64,000 bases of DNA from positions 977,501-1,041,500 of the forward strand of contig OZ037768.1 in the NCBI GenBank assembly GCA_964035545.1. The letters run 5' to 3'. The notes under the pieces were generated by a model. That model saw nothing but the letters and a program-made list of their open reading frames with translations, did not search any database and was not told the DNA's origin. Origin of the DNA: Bugula neritina (taxonomy: Eukaryota > Bryozoa > Gymnolaemata > Cheilostomatida > Bugulidae). Position numbers and translations under genes: made by a program. Positions 36,354 through 48,722 of the stretch are shown here, piece by piece. Position 1 is the first letter of the stretch. Every line of letters begins with the position of its first letter.

Positions 36354-39237
36354 ATGTCTGGTGATGCATCTTTTTATGGAGATGGAGCTGCGTCTATGCA
36401 GACAAAAGTAGAGATAAATCCACAAACAGTGCGTCCGACTCTAGCAGACGTTAACATAGATGAGTTTTATGAGATATCAAAGAGTGTTGAGTGGTTGAGC
36501 AGTCACACCTCAATCACAAAAGTAAGTCATAGTTACAGTAGTCACAGCTACAGTATACAGTTAAGTATATAGTTACAGTCATAGTTACAGTATACAGTAA
36601 CAGTCATAGTTACAGTTAGAGTCATAGTTACAGTCACATAGTTAATACTCATAGTTTTGAAGCGTGAATTCAGAGTTTCTGGGCACATTATGACAATTTC
36701 AGAGTTGCACTTGATTGCTAGAACTGGGTTGTTGCAGGTAGCACTTCAGTTTCCTGATGAGTTGCTAAGAGACAGCGTCTCCATAGTTACTAAACTGCAG
36801 AGTTGTCTCCCTCACCTCACATTCTTCGTGTTGGCCGACACATCATATGGTAGTTGCTGTGTGGACTTTGTAGCGGCTCAACATTATAAGTAAGACTAAC
36901 AGATTACTCTGTTTCTATTGTAATCTCTTATAAGTTTCTGGAACTTTCTGAAGTAGACTTATAGATGACTCTCTTTCTATGGTAATCTTGTATAAGTCAT
37001 AATTAATTTTATTCACTGTAACTTGCTGAAGTTGCTATTAGATCTGTGGTTCTGTTTGAGTATCTCAAATAGTTTAATTTTCAACTGTTATTAAAATGTT
37101 ACTCATTTTTAGTGCAGATGTTCTAATCCACTATGGATCAAGTTGCCTTAGTCCCACATCTAATATCCCAGTTTGGTGGGTGTTTGGGAGAGCCCCGCTA
37201 GATGTAGCTGACTGTTGTCAGCATTTAACTGACATCACTACTGGGCGTGAGAAACCTCTTGTCTTGATGTTTGATGTTCAGTATGAATATATTATTGGTA
37301 AGACAACTTCTCTCTCTCCTGATTACTTGGAAATCTAAATACCAGCTATAGAATGTGTTCTACATCATTCATCTTTCTACAGGTTACACTTGTGAATACC
37401 CTTGCTTGGTTTGTCTGTTGCTAACATACAAAATTGTTTAAAAAGAGTTTATTCTTTTCAACACACTTATAAAAAATATATTTAAAAATCTGATTAGGTT
37501 TGGACTTGGTTCTTTCATTTGTAGATGAAATATTTGTAAAGATGAGAGAATGCTGTAGTGACATTTCTAAACTCGTCCGATCTCATTTAAGAACCTCAGC
37601 TAGCTCCGAGTTTGAAAACTCGACGTCTGAGGATAACACTTCCCGATTAGAGGTTAATGGAAGGTCGTGGTGCTTGCTGGATGCCGCACACAGTATGAAA
37701 GACTATGATGTGATGTACATAGGAACTGAAGGTCGCACTTTAACCAACTTGATGATGGTGATGAACACTAGCCAGTTCCACACGTATAACCCCCAGACAC
37801 AGGCCTGCCGACTCGAAGATATCAGAATCAACAAGTCGCTGATGAAGAGGTTTTACCTGATAGAGAAAGCCCGAGATGCTAACATCGTAGGGATCGTAGT
37901 CGGGACGTTGGCTGTTAGAGACTATCTGGTTGTACATGAAAGGTTGAAAAAACTCATCAAAAAAGCAGGTTTGGAGTTGTTTTGCACTCTTTAGTATTTT
38001 GACTTTTTTATGGTTTCAGACAAAATCATTAAATAATTGTAGATTTTTCTTATTTTATTTACAATTTTTTGTTGTTTTATTATTTCCATGCATTTCAAGC
38101 AGTGAGTACACTGAGGCTAATATAGTAATATTTAATATTATTTAATATTTATATAATAATATATCTGTAGGCAAGAAGTCCTACAGTATCATAGTTGGTA
38201 AACTAAACACAGCTAAGTTAGCCAATTTCATGGAAGTTGATATATTTGTGTTGGTGTCGTGTCTCGAGAATTCTTTGGTAGACTCGGCGGAGTTTTACAG
38301 ACCTGTCGTCACGCCTTTCGAGATGGAACTGGCCTGCAACACTGACCGGTAGGTATTCTGCATAGTTTGTGTGTCTGAAGTTGGTTTGGGGGAAGCTTAG
38401 GGTCCCAACCATCTTAACCTTCATATATTAGTATTAAAAATACTAAGGACCGAAGATTTTCAATCATTGACATGTAATATAAACATCGTGTTTGTTTATT
38501 GTCTCCCTTTATAAAAGTTGACAACTCCTAATATTTCATATTTGTTAAGCCACATACTATCTAAAAACCAAACACAATGATCGCAAAAATGCTTGATAGA
38601 GGAGATCGATTTCACCCGTGTTACGCTACAAAACACATGCTATGAAACTACTCAAGATAAATTTCAATTGCATTTCATAGTTGTTGTGTTTACCAGAATG
38701 GAAGATTGTAATCGCTCACATTAGTTCCAGTTAGTGTAGGCTGTAGGCTTCCGCTTCCTCTTGATTTCAGTGAATGGACTGGCGACTACACGACAGATTT
38801 CCGATCATTATTACCTGGTGGAGACAACTTCCTACCCATACCCAATACCATGCAGTCACAAGCAGACGTCTCATTGATTACAGGCGCAATGAGGCATGTT
38901 GGGATACGGGAGGATGTAGCTGTTGGCGGACAAGTTGCTGTGAGAGAAACTAATAACTCTCTTGTGGCTACTTCTGCTAAGTCGGCCGGTAATGTGTTAA
39001 TATACGTGTTGTAATACGGTATGACTATTGCACTATACGGTATGACAATAATATACGGTATGACAATACTATACGGTATCACTACTATACTACATACAAT
39101 ACTATACTATTATAGGAGAATATCTGTCAGCCAGAACATGGACCGGTTTAGAGCAAGATTTAGGCAAGACCCCTGTACAGGAAGTGAAACAAGGGCAGTC
39201 TGGGATAGCTATGGGCTATGAGAATGAACCTCGTTGA
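36354..39237 (+). CDS. DPH2: Diphthamide biosynthesis protein 2
   Basis: Seven exons: 36354-36521, 36738-36889, 37113-37297, 37498-37968, 38171-38348, 38771-38988, 39116-39237, phases consistent, 497 residues (human about 489). DPH2 forms a heterodimer with DPH1, an iron-sulphur enzyme that transfers the 3-amino-3-carboxypropyl group of S-adenosylmethionine to a histidine of translation elongation factor 2, the first step of diphthamide synthesis. Family landmarks: [78 protein letters not shown], and the end [15 protein letters not shown]. The cysteines in SYGSCC and LVSC are the expected cluster ligands. An in-frame ATG at 36315 would add 13 residues; 36354 is preferred because the added residues look non-conserved. 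Head to head with SMC2. Confidence 0.96.
36530..36650. repeat. Short repeat in DPH2 intron
   Basis: Imperfect units of agtcatagttacag following the donor of the first exon. Confidence 0.75.
39020..39085. repeat. 18-bp repeat in DPH2 last intron
   Basis: Four copies of atacggtatgacaatact, each with GGTATGAC resembling a donor, a few bases after the real donor CCG/GTAATG at 38988. Confidence 0.8.
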
Positions 39238-40338
39238 CTAGTGTACAAGTATCGCCATCTCGCCATTACTTAGTCTACAGTAGTGTCGAAACTTTCAATT
39301 CTCTGACTCAAATAATTCACTATTTAAATCTAGTAGGAAGACGTCTGCGGAGAGAAATAGTCACTGCAACTGCTTATAATCATTTATTATAATTTGTTCA
39401 CTTATTTTCTGATACATGTAATTTTGGAATTTTTTAGTCTCCTTATGCATGAATTTGAGCCCCTGAAATGCAAGTGACTGACTAATTATATCAATATCCC
39501 AATGATTACACAGATTTTCTATTATGAATTACATTTATAAATTTATTTATGAATTAAAAGACTTTCTGTACCTTGTAAATATTTGTATACAGTAACAGGA
39601 AAAAGTAACAATTCTACCCAACTTGTAAATGACAGAATGACATTTGCAAATCAGTGAAATTCATAAGTTTATCCACATACCAAATCAGTACAAAAATGGG
39701 AAGCTAACTTCAAATAGTATTCTATACCACAGTATAATAAAATAAAAAAGTATGACAATATAATGTAATTATTCGATTGACAATTGGATAGCATAAAATC
39801 TGGGCATAAAAATGAATCTTGAAAATATTTTTGAGAACTGAGCAAATATTGAATGTCCTAGAAACGGTGCATAAGTTGAATTCTCCGAATGAAGAGAAGT
39901 ATCAAAATGATTGCTGGATGAGTACAGACTCTGTATTGGCGGGCATTGATAGGAGAATGTATGCATACAGTCATACACACAGCATAGACAATAAAACTAG
40001 CTTACAAAGTTATATAAAATTACGTATTTACTGCATATATACCCTCATTGCAGCTAACTAAAGATAAATACTAAAATATACTTTTTTAGGAGTAAAAATA
40101 TAAAACTTGCTGAATCTGTATTAACTATTGATCCCTGAAACCTAAGATACTGTCGAGTGAATTGCATAGGCATAAGGAACACTATCTCGCCAAGGGAAGA
40201 CGACCACTAGTGGAGCTCTCTAGGAAGAGGGGAATACTGAACTGTATAACAAAATGGCACGTGTGATTGTCGTATGGTAACCCTGCCGTTGAAACGCCAT
40301 GCAAGTGCGACCCTTGGTTGACCCCGAGTTCAATCTTA
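39238..40338. other. Convergent 3' region, DPH2 and FYB-like gene
   Basis: 1.1 kb between two facing stop codons, AT-rich, no gene seen. AATAAA at 39736 and 39741 (+) could end DPH2 mRNA. TTTATT at 39542 on + could serve the minus-strand gene, but is about 800 bp from its stop. Confidence 0.45.
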
Positions 40339-43300
40339 TCACAAATCTAACTCCTCGTATATCTGCTCCTCTGTAAAATAAATTATTTGGTGTCTCATAA
40401 ATTAACAGGGAATTAGATAGACATGAAATTCCTGTACAAATTACCCACAGGAAACCTAGGACCAGCACCACTGTTCTAAAATGGTTGACTTGAGTTTAAA
40501 ATCCCTAAATGGAGAAGCCATTGCACCCGACTAAAGCCAACAATCTACAGCTTCAACTTCAACATTAATGCAGGTCTAACATTTACTGGTTGAATAATTT
40601 TCCAGCACAATAATAACTCGAAGCCGTTAAAACAGTAAATTACATTGTTTTCATAGTTCATTCTAGAAGAAAAACCAGAAAAAGTAAACCAGCATCACTA
40701 ACCAGAGAGTGGGTACATACCGGAATCTTCCAAGGCCACTGTAGCTGAGCCGTTACCTACAGACTCTTCCTCTAGGTCTATCATATTAGAGGCATCAACC
40801 AGCCCAACTGCAAACAGCACATGTATGTTGTAGAACTTAACGGAGTAGAACTTACAGTAGCAGGTATACGTGCAGGTAGAGATTACCAAGTAGCAGGTAT
40901 GTGTGCAGGTAGAAACTACCAACCACACATATTACAATGTAATGTAATTAAAGTACTCAGATAAAGGATACACCATTTCTCCTATTCCCTCGTTCTAAGG
41001 CTGACCACATTATACCAGGCAGCCATATGAGTAGTGATTCAGGCAGCCATATGAGTAGTGATTCAGGCAGTCAGCTAGTCTATTATAACTCACCAATCTG
41101 AGTTTTCACGTTCTTCACAATCCACTTCCCTGCGGGACAGTTATCTTTCCGTATGAGAGCCACCGTCTCCTTCGCCTGCATCGCCAGCATGTTCTTACCG
41201 CTGCCGGAACACGCTGACTTAGCCTGAACATAGTGACTAGACACCAACTCGTCCTCTGATATCTGTGTAACGTGTATGTTATATAATCATATAATACTGT
41301 ATATAATATATTACTGTATATAATATATTACTGTATATAATATATTACTGTATATAATATATTACTGTATATAATATATTACTGTATATAATATATTACT
41401 GTATATAATATATTAGTGTATATAATATATTACTGTATATAGTATATTACTGTATATAACATATAACTGTATATAACATATCACTGTATATAACATATAA
41501 CTGTATATAACATATAACTGTATATAATATATTGCTGTATATAATATATTAGTGTATATAGTATATTACTGTATATAATACATTACTGTATATATAATAT
41601 ATTAGTGTATATAATATATTACTGTATATAGTATATTACTGTATATAACATATAACTGTATATAACATATCACTGTATATAACATATAACTGTATATAAC
41701 ATATAACTGTATATAATATATTGCTGTATATAATATATTAGTGTATATAGTATATTACTGTATATAATACATTACTGTATATATAATATATTAGTGTAAG
41801 TGTATGGCCAACCTTAAGTTTCTTTATCAAAGCTTCTTGTTCTTTAATTTCATTCATTCTAATCTGCAACATGAAATCAGCATCTAACACAACACACTAC
41901 AGTATCTTACAGCTACTACACAGTACACACTACAGTATCTTACAGCTACTACACAGTACACACTGCGCTATCTTACAGTTACTACACAGTACACACTACA
42001 GTATCTTACAGCTACTACACAGTACACACTGCGCTATCTTACAGTTACTACACAGTACACACTACAGTATCTTACAGCTACTACACACTACACTGTATAC
42101 ACTACACAGTACACTTTATACACTACACAGTACACTTTATACACTACACAGTACGCTGTATACACTACACAGTACACTGTATACACTACACAATACACTG
42201 CACACACTACACAAAACACAGTACACACTACACAGTACACTGTATACACTACACAGTACACTGTATACACTACACAGTACAGTATAATTATACACTACAC
42301 AGTACACTGTATATACACTACACAGTACAGTATATACACACACCTTTTGAAGTCTTTCTTGTTCTTTCTTTTCTTTTTTCTTTTTTTCTTTTTCTTCTTT
42401 AGTGAGTTTCTTATCAGAAGAGAGAGTTGAGCTGGGTGCCTCTAAGGGGGTGCTTACGCTCCTGTATAACACATAACATGTGGCAGCACTGCTTAGCGTG
42501 AGCAAATAGCCTCAACCTGATGGGACAATCAGTATACCCATCCCTCACAGCAGTAAAACTGGAAATGGAACTAAAACTAAAATTTAAAAATTGTTTTTAT
42601 CTAAAACGTACTATTTTGTCATTTTTGAATAAATTCCCGGCAATATTTTCAAACAGCTACAAAAGCTCAATAGTAACACCCAAAATAACTTACTGGTGAG
42701 TAACAGTAGTTACCAGCCAATCACGGACATCAATAGAAACAAAGAGCCAATTACGAACCCCGTAACATACTGTCACACAACAGCAGACGGCCGAGCAGTG
42801 CTACTTACGCTTTCCTAGGAGTGTCTTCATCAAACTCTTCATAAACTTCCTGGAGATCTTCTTCAACTGTCGGGGCAGCACCACCAGCGTCTCCATCATC
42901 ATACAGCTCTTCACCAGGATCTAAGGCAAAGCATACCAGTCTACAGCTTCTAACACAGCATAACCTCACAACTGCTGGTCCAGTACCTCAAACCACTGAA
43001 CCAGTACCACTAACCACTGGGCCAGCACCACTAGCTACTGGACCAGCGGCTCTAACCACTTGACTATGTGGCAATACACTAAGGCTGTGGGTACACAATA
43101 CACTAAGGCTGTGGGTACACAATACACTAAGGCTGTAGGTACACAGTACACTAAGACTGTAGGTACACAATACACTAAGACTGTAGGTACACAGTACACT
43201 AAGGCTGTGGGTACACAATACACTAAGACTGTAGGTACACAGTACACTAAGGCTGTAGGTACACAATACACTAAGACTAGGGTACACAATACACTAAGAC

Positions 43301-45758
43301 TGTGGGTACACAATACACTAAGGCTGTGGGTACACAATACACTAAGACTGTAGGTACACAGTACACTAAGGCTGTAGGTACACAATACACTAAGACTAGG
43401 GTACACAATACACTAAGACTGTGGGTACACAATACACTAAGGCTGTGGGTACACAGTACACTAAGGCTAGGGTACACAATACACTAAGGCTGTGGGTACA
43501 CAGTACACTAAGGCTGTGGGTAAACAATACACTAAGGCTAGGGTACACAGTACACTAAGGCTATGGGTACACACCTGCGGCTGGGACAGGTAAAGGCTTT
43601 TCCCTCCGACTAGGAAGTGCCGGAGCTGACGGAGAAGGTGGAGGAAGCTTCGGGAGGTGTGGCTTAGGAAGAGGCGGGCTGACGACCGCTGCTTCTAGCT
43701 CCTCGTCCTCTTCTGTCATTGATTTGCTGCCGATATACAGTATAACTACTGAGGTACAGCATTGTGATTTGCTGCCGATATATAGTATAACTACTGAGGT
43801 ACAGCATTGTGATTTGGTTTAAGGAAGACAATAGAAGGAATGTAGGAGACATCTGTTATACAGTAGAAGTTGTTGATAGGCAGATAAATTAGGAACTTTT
43901 TTCTAACAGTAAGTCTGCCACACCCACACACTACAAGCAGTCACTGCTGGGAACTTGTTGAACATTATACTAAAAAATATGTCAAAATGTGTAAATTACG
44001 ATCAGCCTGCTATTCTAAATGTTAGAAAATAAGACCTTCAACTTCCTGTCATGTGACACTTACATTAGCGAGTTGGAGTTACAATCTTCATCTTTTCTTC
44101 CACCACAAACTCGCAGCTCTACACCAGTTTCAGAGTTCACGAGTTTCGCCACCGGCAGCGTGATGCCGAGTAGAGACTTGCACTTTGTCGGCTTATTGAA
44201 CTTTCTAACAAAAGTTAACTTTTTGAACTTTTTCCCGGCATTGTCAGTCTCAATCGGCAAATCAGGCGAGTTCTCTTTATTCGCCGCAGAACTCAGCAAT
44301 TTGCGCTCGGGATCCACCGCTCTCAGCGAGTTTTTTCTTTTCTCGATAAGTACAATGTCAATGGGCGTCTGGGTGCCGTCTGTGCCATTCACTGCCGATT
44401 TGCTGCCAATTCCAGTCGGCTTATTTGGTGATACGGATGGCTTGGTGGAGGAGATGGCGGGTTTGTTAGGGGGAACTGCTGGCTTGATATTCAGTGGTGA
44501 CTTGACGGGTTTCACAGCGAGTGGAACTCCATTCTGTAAGACCAGAGCAGACGGTTACTTGACTAAATAGTTGCTAACCTCATCCCCCCCCCCCCCTGAA
44601 CTGGAGATGTTACACAGATGCAGTGGGCAAGTAGTGGGCATGTGATATGCTTACAAACAGACAACAGCAAAAGGAATAAGGAAACTATTTTATTAAACTG
44701 TCCACTCTTTTATAGCAGCAGTTTCATTTCATGAAAAAGTTGGTGTAATGCTGAGTTGACAATGTTCTATTTCACTGCCAAAATATGATTAGATCTACTA
44801 AACCACTGATAGAAATCTACTAGATTTCTAATATAAATTTACTAGACTTCTAGTATAAATCTACTAGATTTCTAATATAAATCTGCTAGACCTCTAGTGT
44901 AAATTTAACAAATATCTACTGCGAGTTAACATTTTGCTATTCCCATGGTATGCATTTGGAGTAAGCGTGAAGTGAAAGTTTGAGAGTGTTAGACTACCAG
45001 TAGAATGTGTTGAAGAGAAAGAATGTTTAGTACTATGAAAACACAAAACACCACTAGACTGCAAATAGCAAATACTTGAGGTTGAAGATAGTGCAGTTTG
45101 AGTGATGACAAGAAAGCTGTGGCATTAGTAGGCCAGTTAACACACACTTTGACAACCACAGTGCTTTAAGGAAGGAGGAATGGAAGAGAGAGTGTAATAG
45201 TTGGGTGTGGAGGGATAATCACTTTGAATAGAGTGCAGATGTGATACTTACTGGAAGAGCAAGTTCATCTTCCGGCTGAAATAGTGAATATTAAGTGAAC
45301 ATTAAATGAGCAAAGTGAACTATTACTGTTCCAATTCTATTATCAAAGCGAATATATAAAATGACAGAAAGTTGAACAGAAAAGTTCCCAATGTAGAGGA
45401 GAAACTAGCAGCTATAGCTCATGGGAAATCCTAACAGAGGGGAAATCAAAGTTGTAATATAAGAGATGGAAGCTGCTAATCTAACTACTACGTAATCTGG
45501 AGGGAATAATTTGAAGTATTAATACTAAGAAATGGTGTGACACATTCAGCAGTTGTGTGACAGAGCACGAGTCATGTGACAGAGTAAAAGTCATGTGACA
45601 GTGTTATGTGACAGTGTCATGTGACAGTGTCATGTGACAGAGTAAAAGTCATGTGACAGTGTCATGTGACAGAGTACGAGTCATGTGACACTTACATTGT
45701 TTGTCTTGCTGCTGAGAAGAGCCATTCTTTCCTTCAAAGTCATCCCAACTTCGGCCAT
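40339..45758 (-). CDS. FYB/ADAP/PRAM1-like cytosolic adaptor with helical SH3-like domain
   Basis: Ten exons in transcript order: 45758-45696, 45275-45252 (24-nt microexon), 44533-44064, 43726-43575, 42920-42809, 42461-42344, 41863-41813, 41262-41094, 40807-40721, 40370-40339 (stop). Phases match; 425 residues. Layout: basic/proline N-terminal half with KPxxPxNKP repeats; proline-rich SH3 ligand stretch (PPLPKPHLPKLPPP) near residues 190-220; acidic segment with tyrosines in EELYDDGD and EVYEEF; Lys/Glu helix (LTKEEKEKKKKEKKEQERLQ); then EQEALIKKLK, VALIRKDNCPAGKWIVKN, IGLVDASNMIDLEEES, resembling the helically extended SH3 domain of human FYB (compare its NPEGKWLGR...YGYI...IDYDSL); C terminus EEQIYEELDL. 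YEEL and YEEF resemble Src-family SH2 ligands. FYB proteins link tyrosine kinases to SKAP adaptors, VASP and integrins. Assignment rests on order of motifs and remembered homology; alternatives are other SH3 scaffolds. Confidence 0.68.
41283..41800. repeat. 17-bp satellite with higher-order duplication, FYB-like intron
   Basis: Units of tatataatatattactg. A block of about 190 bp with a distinctive order of variants (tagtata, aacatataac, aacatatcac, tattgctg) occurs twice in tandem, roughly 41413-41600 and 41601-41797. Confidence 0.9.
41883..42338. repeat. Compound satellite in FYB-like intron
   Basis: First half has units of ctacagtatcttacagctac and acacagtacacactgcgcta; second half has ctacacagtacactgtatac units. 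The sense-strand donor GTGTGTGTATATACTG at 42343 resembles the adjacent units. Confidence 0.9.
43066..43572 (-). repeat. 24-bp satellite beginning at a donor, FYB-like intron
   Basis: About 21 units containing cactaaggctgtgggtacac, with a repeated internal order of variants. On the sense strand the real donor CGCAG/GTGTGTACCCATAG is followed by units reading tGTGTACCCACAG, so the first 14 intronic bases recur, although CAG is not next to GTGT in the copies. Confidence 0.9.
43721..43810 (-). repeat. 45-bp tandem duplication of an acceptor, FYB-like gene
   Basis: Two 45-bp copies, 43721-43765 and 43766-43810, differing at one base. Each contains tatcggcag/CAAATC, the acceptor of exon 43726-43575 with its first six exonic bases. 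Using the upstream copy (exon from 43771) would insert 15 codons without a stop, in frame with the rest. Confidence 0.9.
45538..45692. repeat. Minisatellite next to first FYB-like donor
   Basis: Units of gtcatgtgacagagtaaaa and gtcatgtgacagt, about nine copies, ending at the donor of exon 45758-45696. Confidence 0.9.
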
Positions 45759-45983
45759 TTTCAACTACAAGCAATGAGTACAGCATCAGGTATACTGATG
45801 TTATGTAACACGCAACTGAGTGAGAAGATAACTTCACTGTTCTATCACAATTATTAGGTAGCGCTTGGGCACAAAACAAAACACAATTTTTTTTAGAAAT
45901 TGCTCTAAATTTCATGTTAGGGTAAGGTATTGCAGTCTTGTTGAGTTGAACTTGCATTATGTGGAGTCAAAAGTTACAGTTAA

Positions 45984-46378
45984 TGTAGATAGTGTAGATA
46001 GTGCAGATAGTGTAGATAGTGCAGAAAGTGCAGATAGTGTAGATAGTGCAGATAGTGTATTTAGTGTATTTAGTGTATGTAATATAGATCTAGTGTAGAT
46101 AATGCAGATAGTGTAGATAGTGTAGATAGTATAGATAATGTAGATAGTGCAGATAGTGCAGATATTGCAGATAGTGCAGATAGTGCAGATAGTGCAGATA
46201 GTGCAGATTGTGTAGATAGTGTAGATAGTGCAGATAGTGTAGATGGTGCAGATAGAGTAGATAGTGCAGATAGTGTATTTAGTGTATGTAATATAAATCT
46301 AGTGTAGATAATGCAAATAGTGCAGATAGTGCAGATAGTGTATTTAGTGTATGTAATATAGACCTAGCGTAGATAATG
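45984..46378. repeat. Hexamer-based satellite (agtgtagat / agtgcagat)
   Basis: About 390 bp of gatagtgtagatagtgcagata, with a longer block (tatttagtgtatgtaatata followed by gatctag-like sequence) repeated three times. Confidence 0.92.
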
Positions 46379-47699
46379 TAGACACAAAAGGCTGCATAGT
46401 TGCAAGGTAGAATAGTAACAGAGAGTGAAAAGGAAAAGAAATAGTCATGTGAATATAGTCCAGTCAATTAAAATATTGAGATCACACTAATACAACACAA
46501 TACAATATAACATAACTCAATATAATCCAGTATAAAATATACCTACTTAACTTGACCTTGTATAGAATGAGGAACTAAGTTATCAGGAGTTAGTCACAAC
46601 TATGACTCAAATTATTATGAAAGAGCCCCCCCCCCCTACCCACCAAAAAGACTCATGCTAGCATTTGTTTCACTAGGTTTAGGAATAAATTTATCAATAC
46701 ACACCTTTACACATGCAGTCAGTGCAGATATAACTACTGTAGATGTAACTAGTGTAGATTTGGCAAGTTCCCAAGTCACTGGTGGCTGACTCTCTTCTAT
46801 GTATCACTAGTAACTAAAATGAAAATGCACACAAGTTAAATTTTAGCCAACTTTTTTGAGGCAAATAAAATAAATGATATTTTCACAATGAAAATAATTA
46901 TGCCAACTTTCTTTTAACAAATTGGCTTGCATACTACAGGTATTCTAGGTGATCCATTATTAAAGTTACCCATTACTTATTCCATTAGAAGCACCGTTTG
47001 ACTATCAATACGAATAGTTTTTATCTTTATTACTAACTGGTAACTATTATAGTAAGCTATCATGATCACTATGCTAATTTATTCTATATCAAATATTTAA
47101 CAATAAGATATACTTTGAAATCTAATATAATATAATATAATCTAATATAATATAATATGGCATGAAACTGAAGATTAAGTTTTCACATCACAGAGAGTAA
47201 ATATTAAGAACCGTGAAATGAGATGGTATTATATGATTTTCAGATGTTGGTTTTAAAGAGTACAAAGAAGCCAAGTCTTATGAATTAAAGCCAAATACTG
47301 CTAATTGAATTAGCAGTTGGCAGGGTTGTAGCTGAACGCTGATACAAAGTACACTGTACAGCATTCTCTCACCAGCCAGGAAGTTAGATTTCTATTATAT
47401 AGAACACTAATCACTGCATATAGTCACTGGCTACTTATTGACTATCTACAGACCTATTTCAAAATCTAAACTACCCAGAATGTTCCCAACACACTAGAAA
47501 ACAAGCTAGATGTTACAGGACTTCTACTTTTGTCTGGTCAGCCATGGGGGGACAATTCCCTGTCATAAGTTAGATTACAGTAGCAGTACACAACACACTG
47601 AGGTTTTGTTGGGTTTCATCTGTAGTACAGTTAATGTTACTACAAGTTAGAGAGGTAATCTGAAGTCTATGATAATTAATCTAGACATGTAGCTGGTAA

Positions 47700-47806
47700 A
47701 AATCAACTGGCAACATGCAACTGGCAAAAAGTAACTGTCAACAATCAACTGGCAAAAAGTAACTGTCAACAAGCAACTGGCAAAAAGCAACTGGCAACAG
47801 CTGGTC
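47700..47806. repeat. Short tandem repeat
   Basis: Imperfect 24-bp and 12-bp units of aactggcaaaaagtaactgt. Intergenic. Confidence 0.85.
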
Positions 47807-48017
47807 AAAAAGAATTCATTCATAGAATAATATTGGATTTGCACTTGAAATTGTTGTATATATAAATATAATTACTATAATCAGACTGTGCTAATAGCAA
47901 CTGTTTCAGCCTTACTTCTCCCAGTCTGTCCAAACATTGATTCCAAAACATACAAGGCTAAGAAAACACTACAACTATTCATATTTATGCAAAACATCCT
48001 GTAACGAAGTAGCACTT

Positions 48018-48069
48018 GTCACAGGATGTCACAGGATGTCACAGCATGTCACAGCATGTCACAGCATGT
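48018..48069. repeat. 10-bp tandem repeat gtcacagcat
   Basis: Five copies of gtcacaggat or gtcacagcat, intergenic. Confidence 0.85.
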
Positions 48070-48514
48070 GGTAGTAGCCAGTGATCATATAGAATATCAT
48101 GTGTAACAATAGTCAACTACTAGCACTACCACAAGGGGAAAACTTAAACATACGCCGAGTTTCACCTCCAGTCAAACTCTAGACTGTCGTATAATTCATG
48201 TCTCTCAGCCAATGGCCTGCTGCCACACAAATTTATTGTTAAATATAATCATGCTAAGTGTCGAGATAAAACATTGCTATCAGGAAAGTCTAGGAAATTA
48301 ATGAATAGCAAACACACACAGCTCTAACTTCCTTCTTGATATGATACTATCAACTATCTCAACTGATTTACACTGTAGTGTAGCTGATTCAACTCTTCTA
48401 GTATCAAGTAATGTATGTTATAGTATGTGATGTATGCAGATGTTACAGGCTAGAGTAGCACACACTCCCTAGTAGCTGTAGGAAGGCCCTGCTTCGGTTA
48501 GCTGGAGTCTTAAT

Positions 48515-48722
48515 GCTATACACTAAAGTTATACACTAAACCTATACACTCAGGCTATACACTCAGGCTATACACTCAGGCTATACACTAAGGCTATACA
48601 CTCAGGCTATACACTAAGACTATACACTAAGGCTATACACTCAGGCTATATAATAAGGCTATATACTCAGGCTATACACTAAGGCTATACACTCAGGCTA
48701 TACACTCAGGCTATACACTCGT
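48515..48722. repeat. 13-bp satellite
   Basis: About 16 copies of ggctatacactca / ggctatacactaa, intergenic. Confidence 0.93.
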
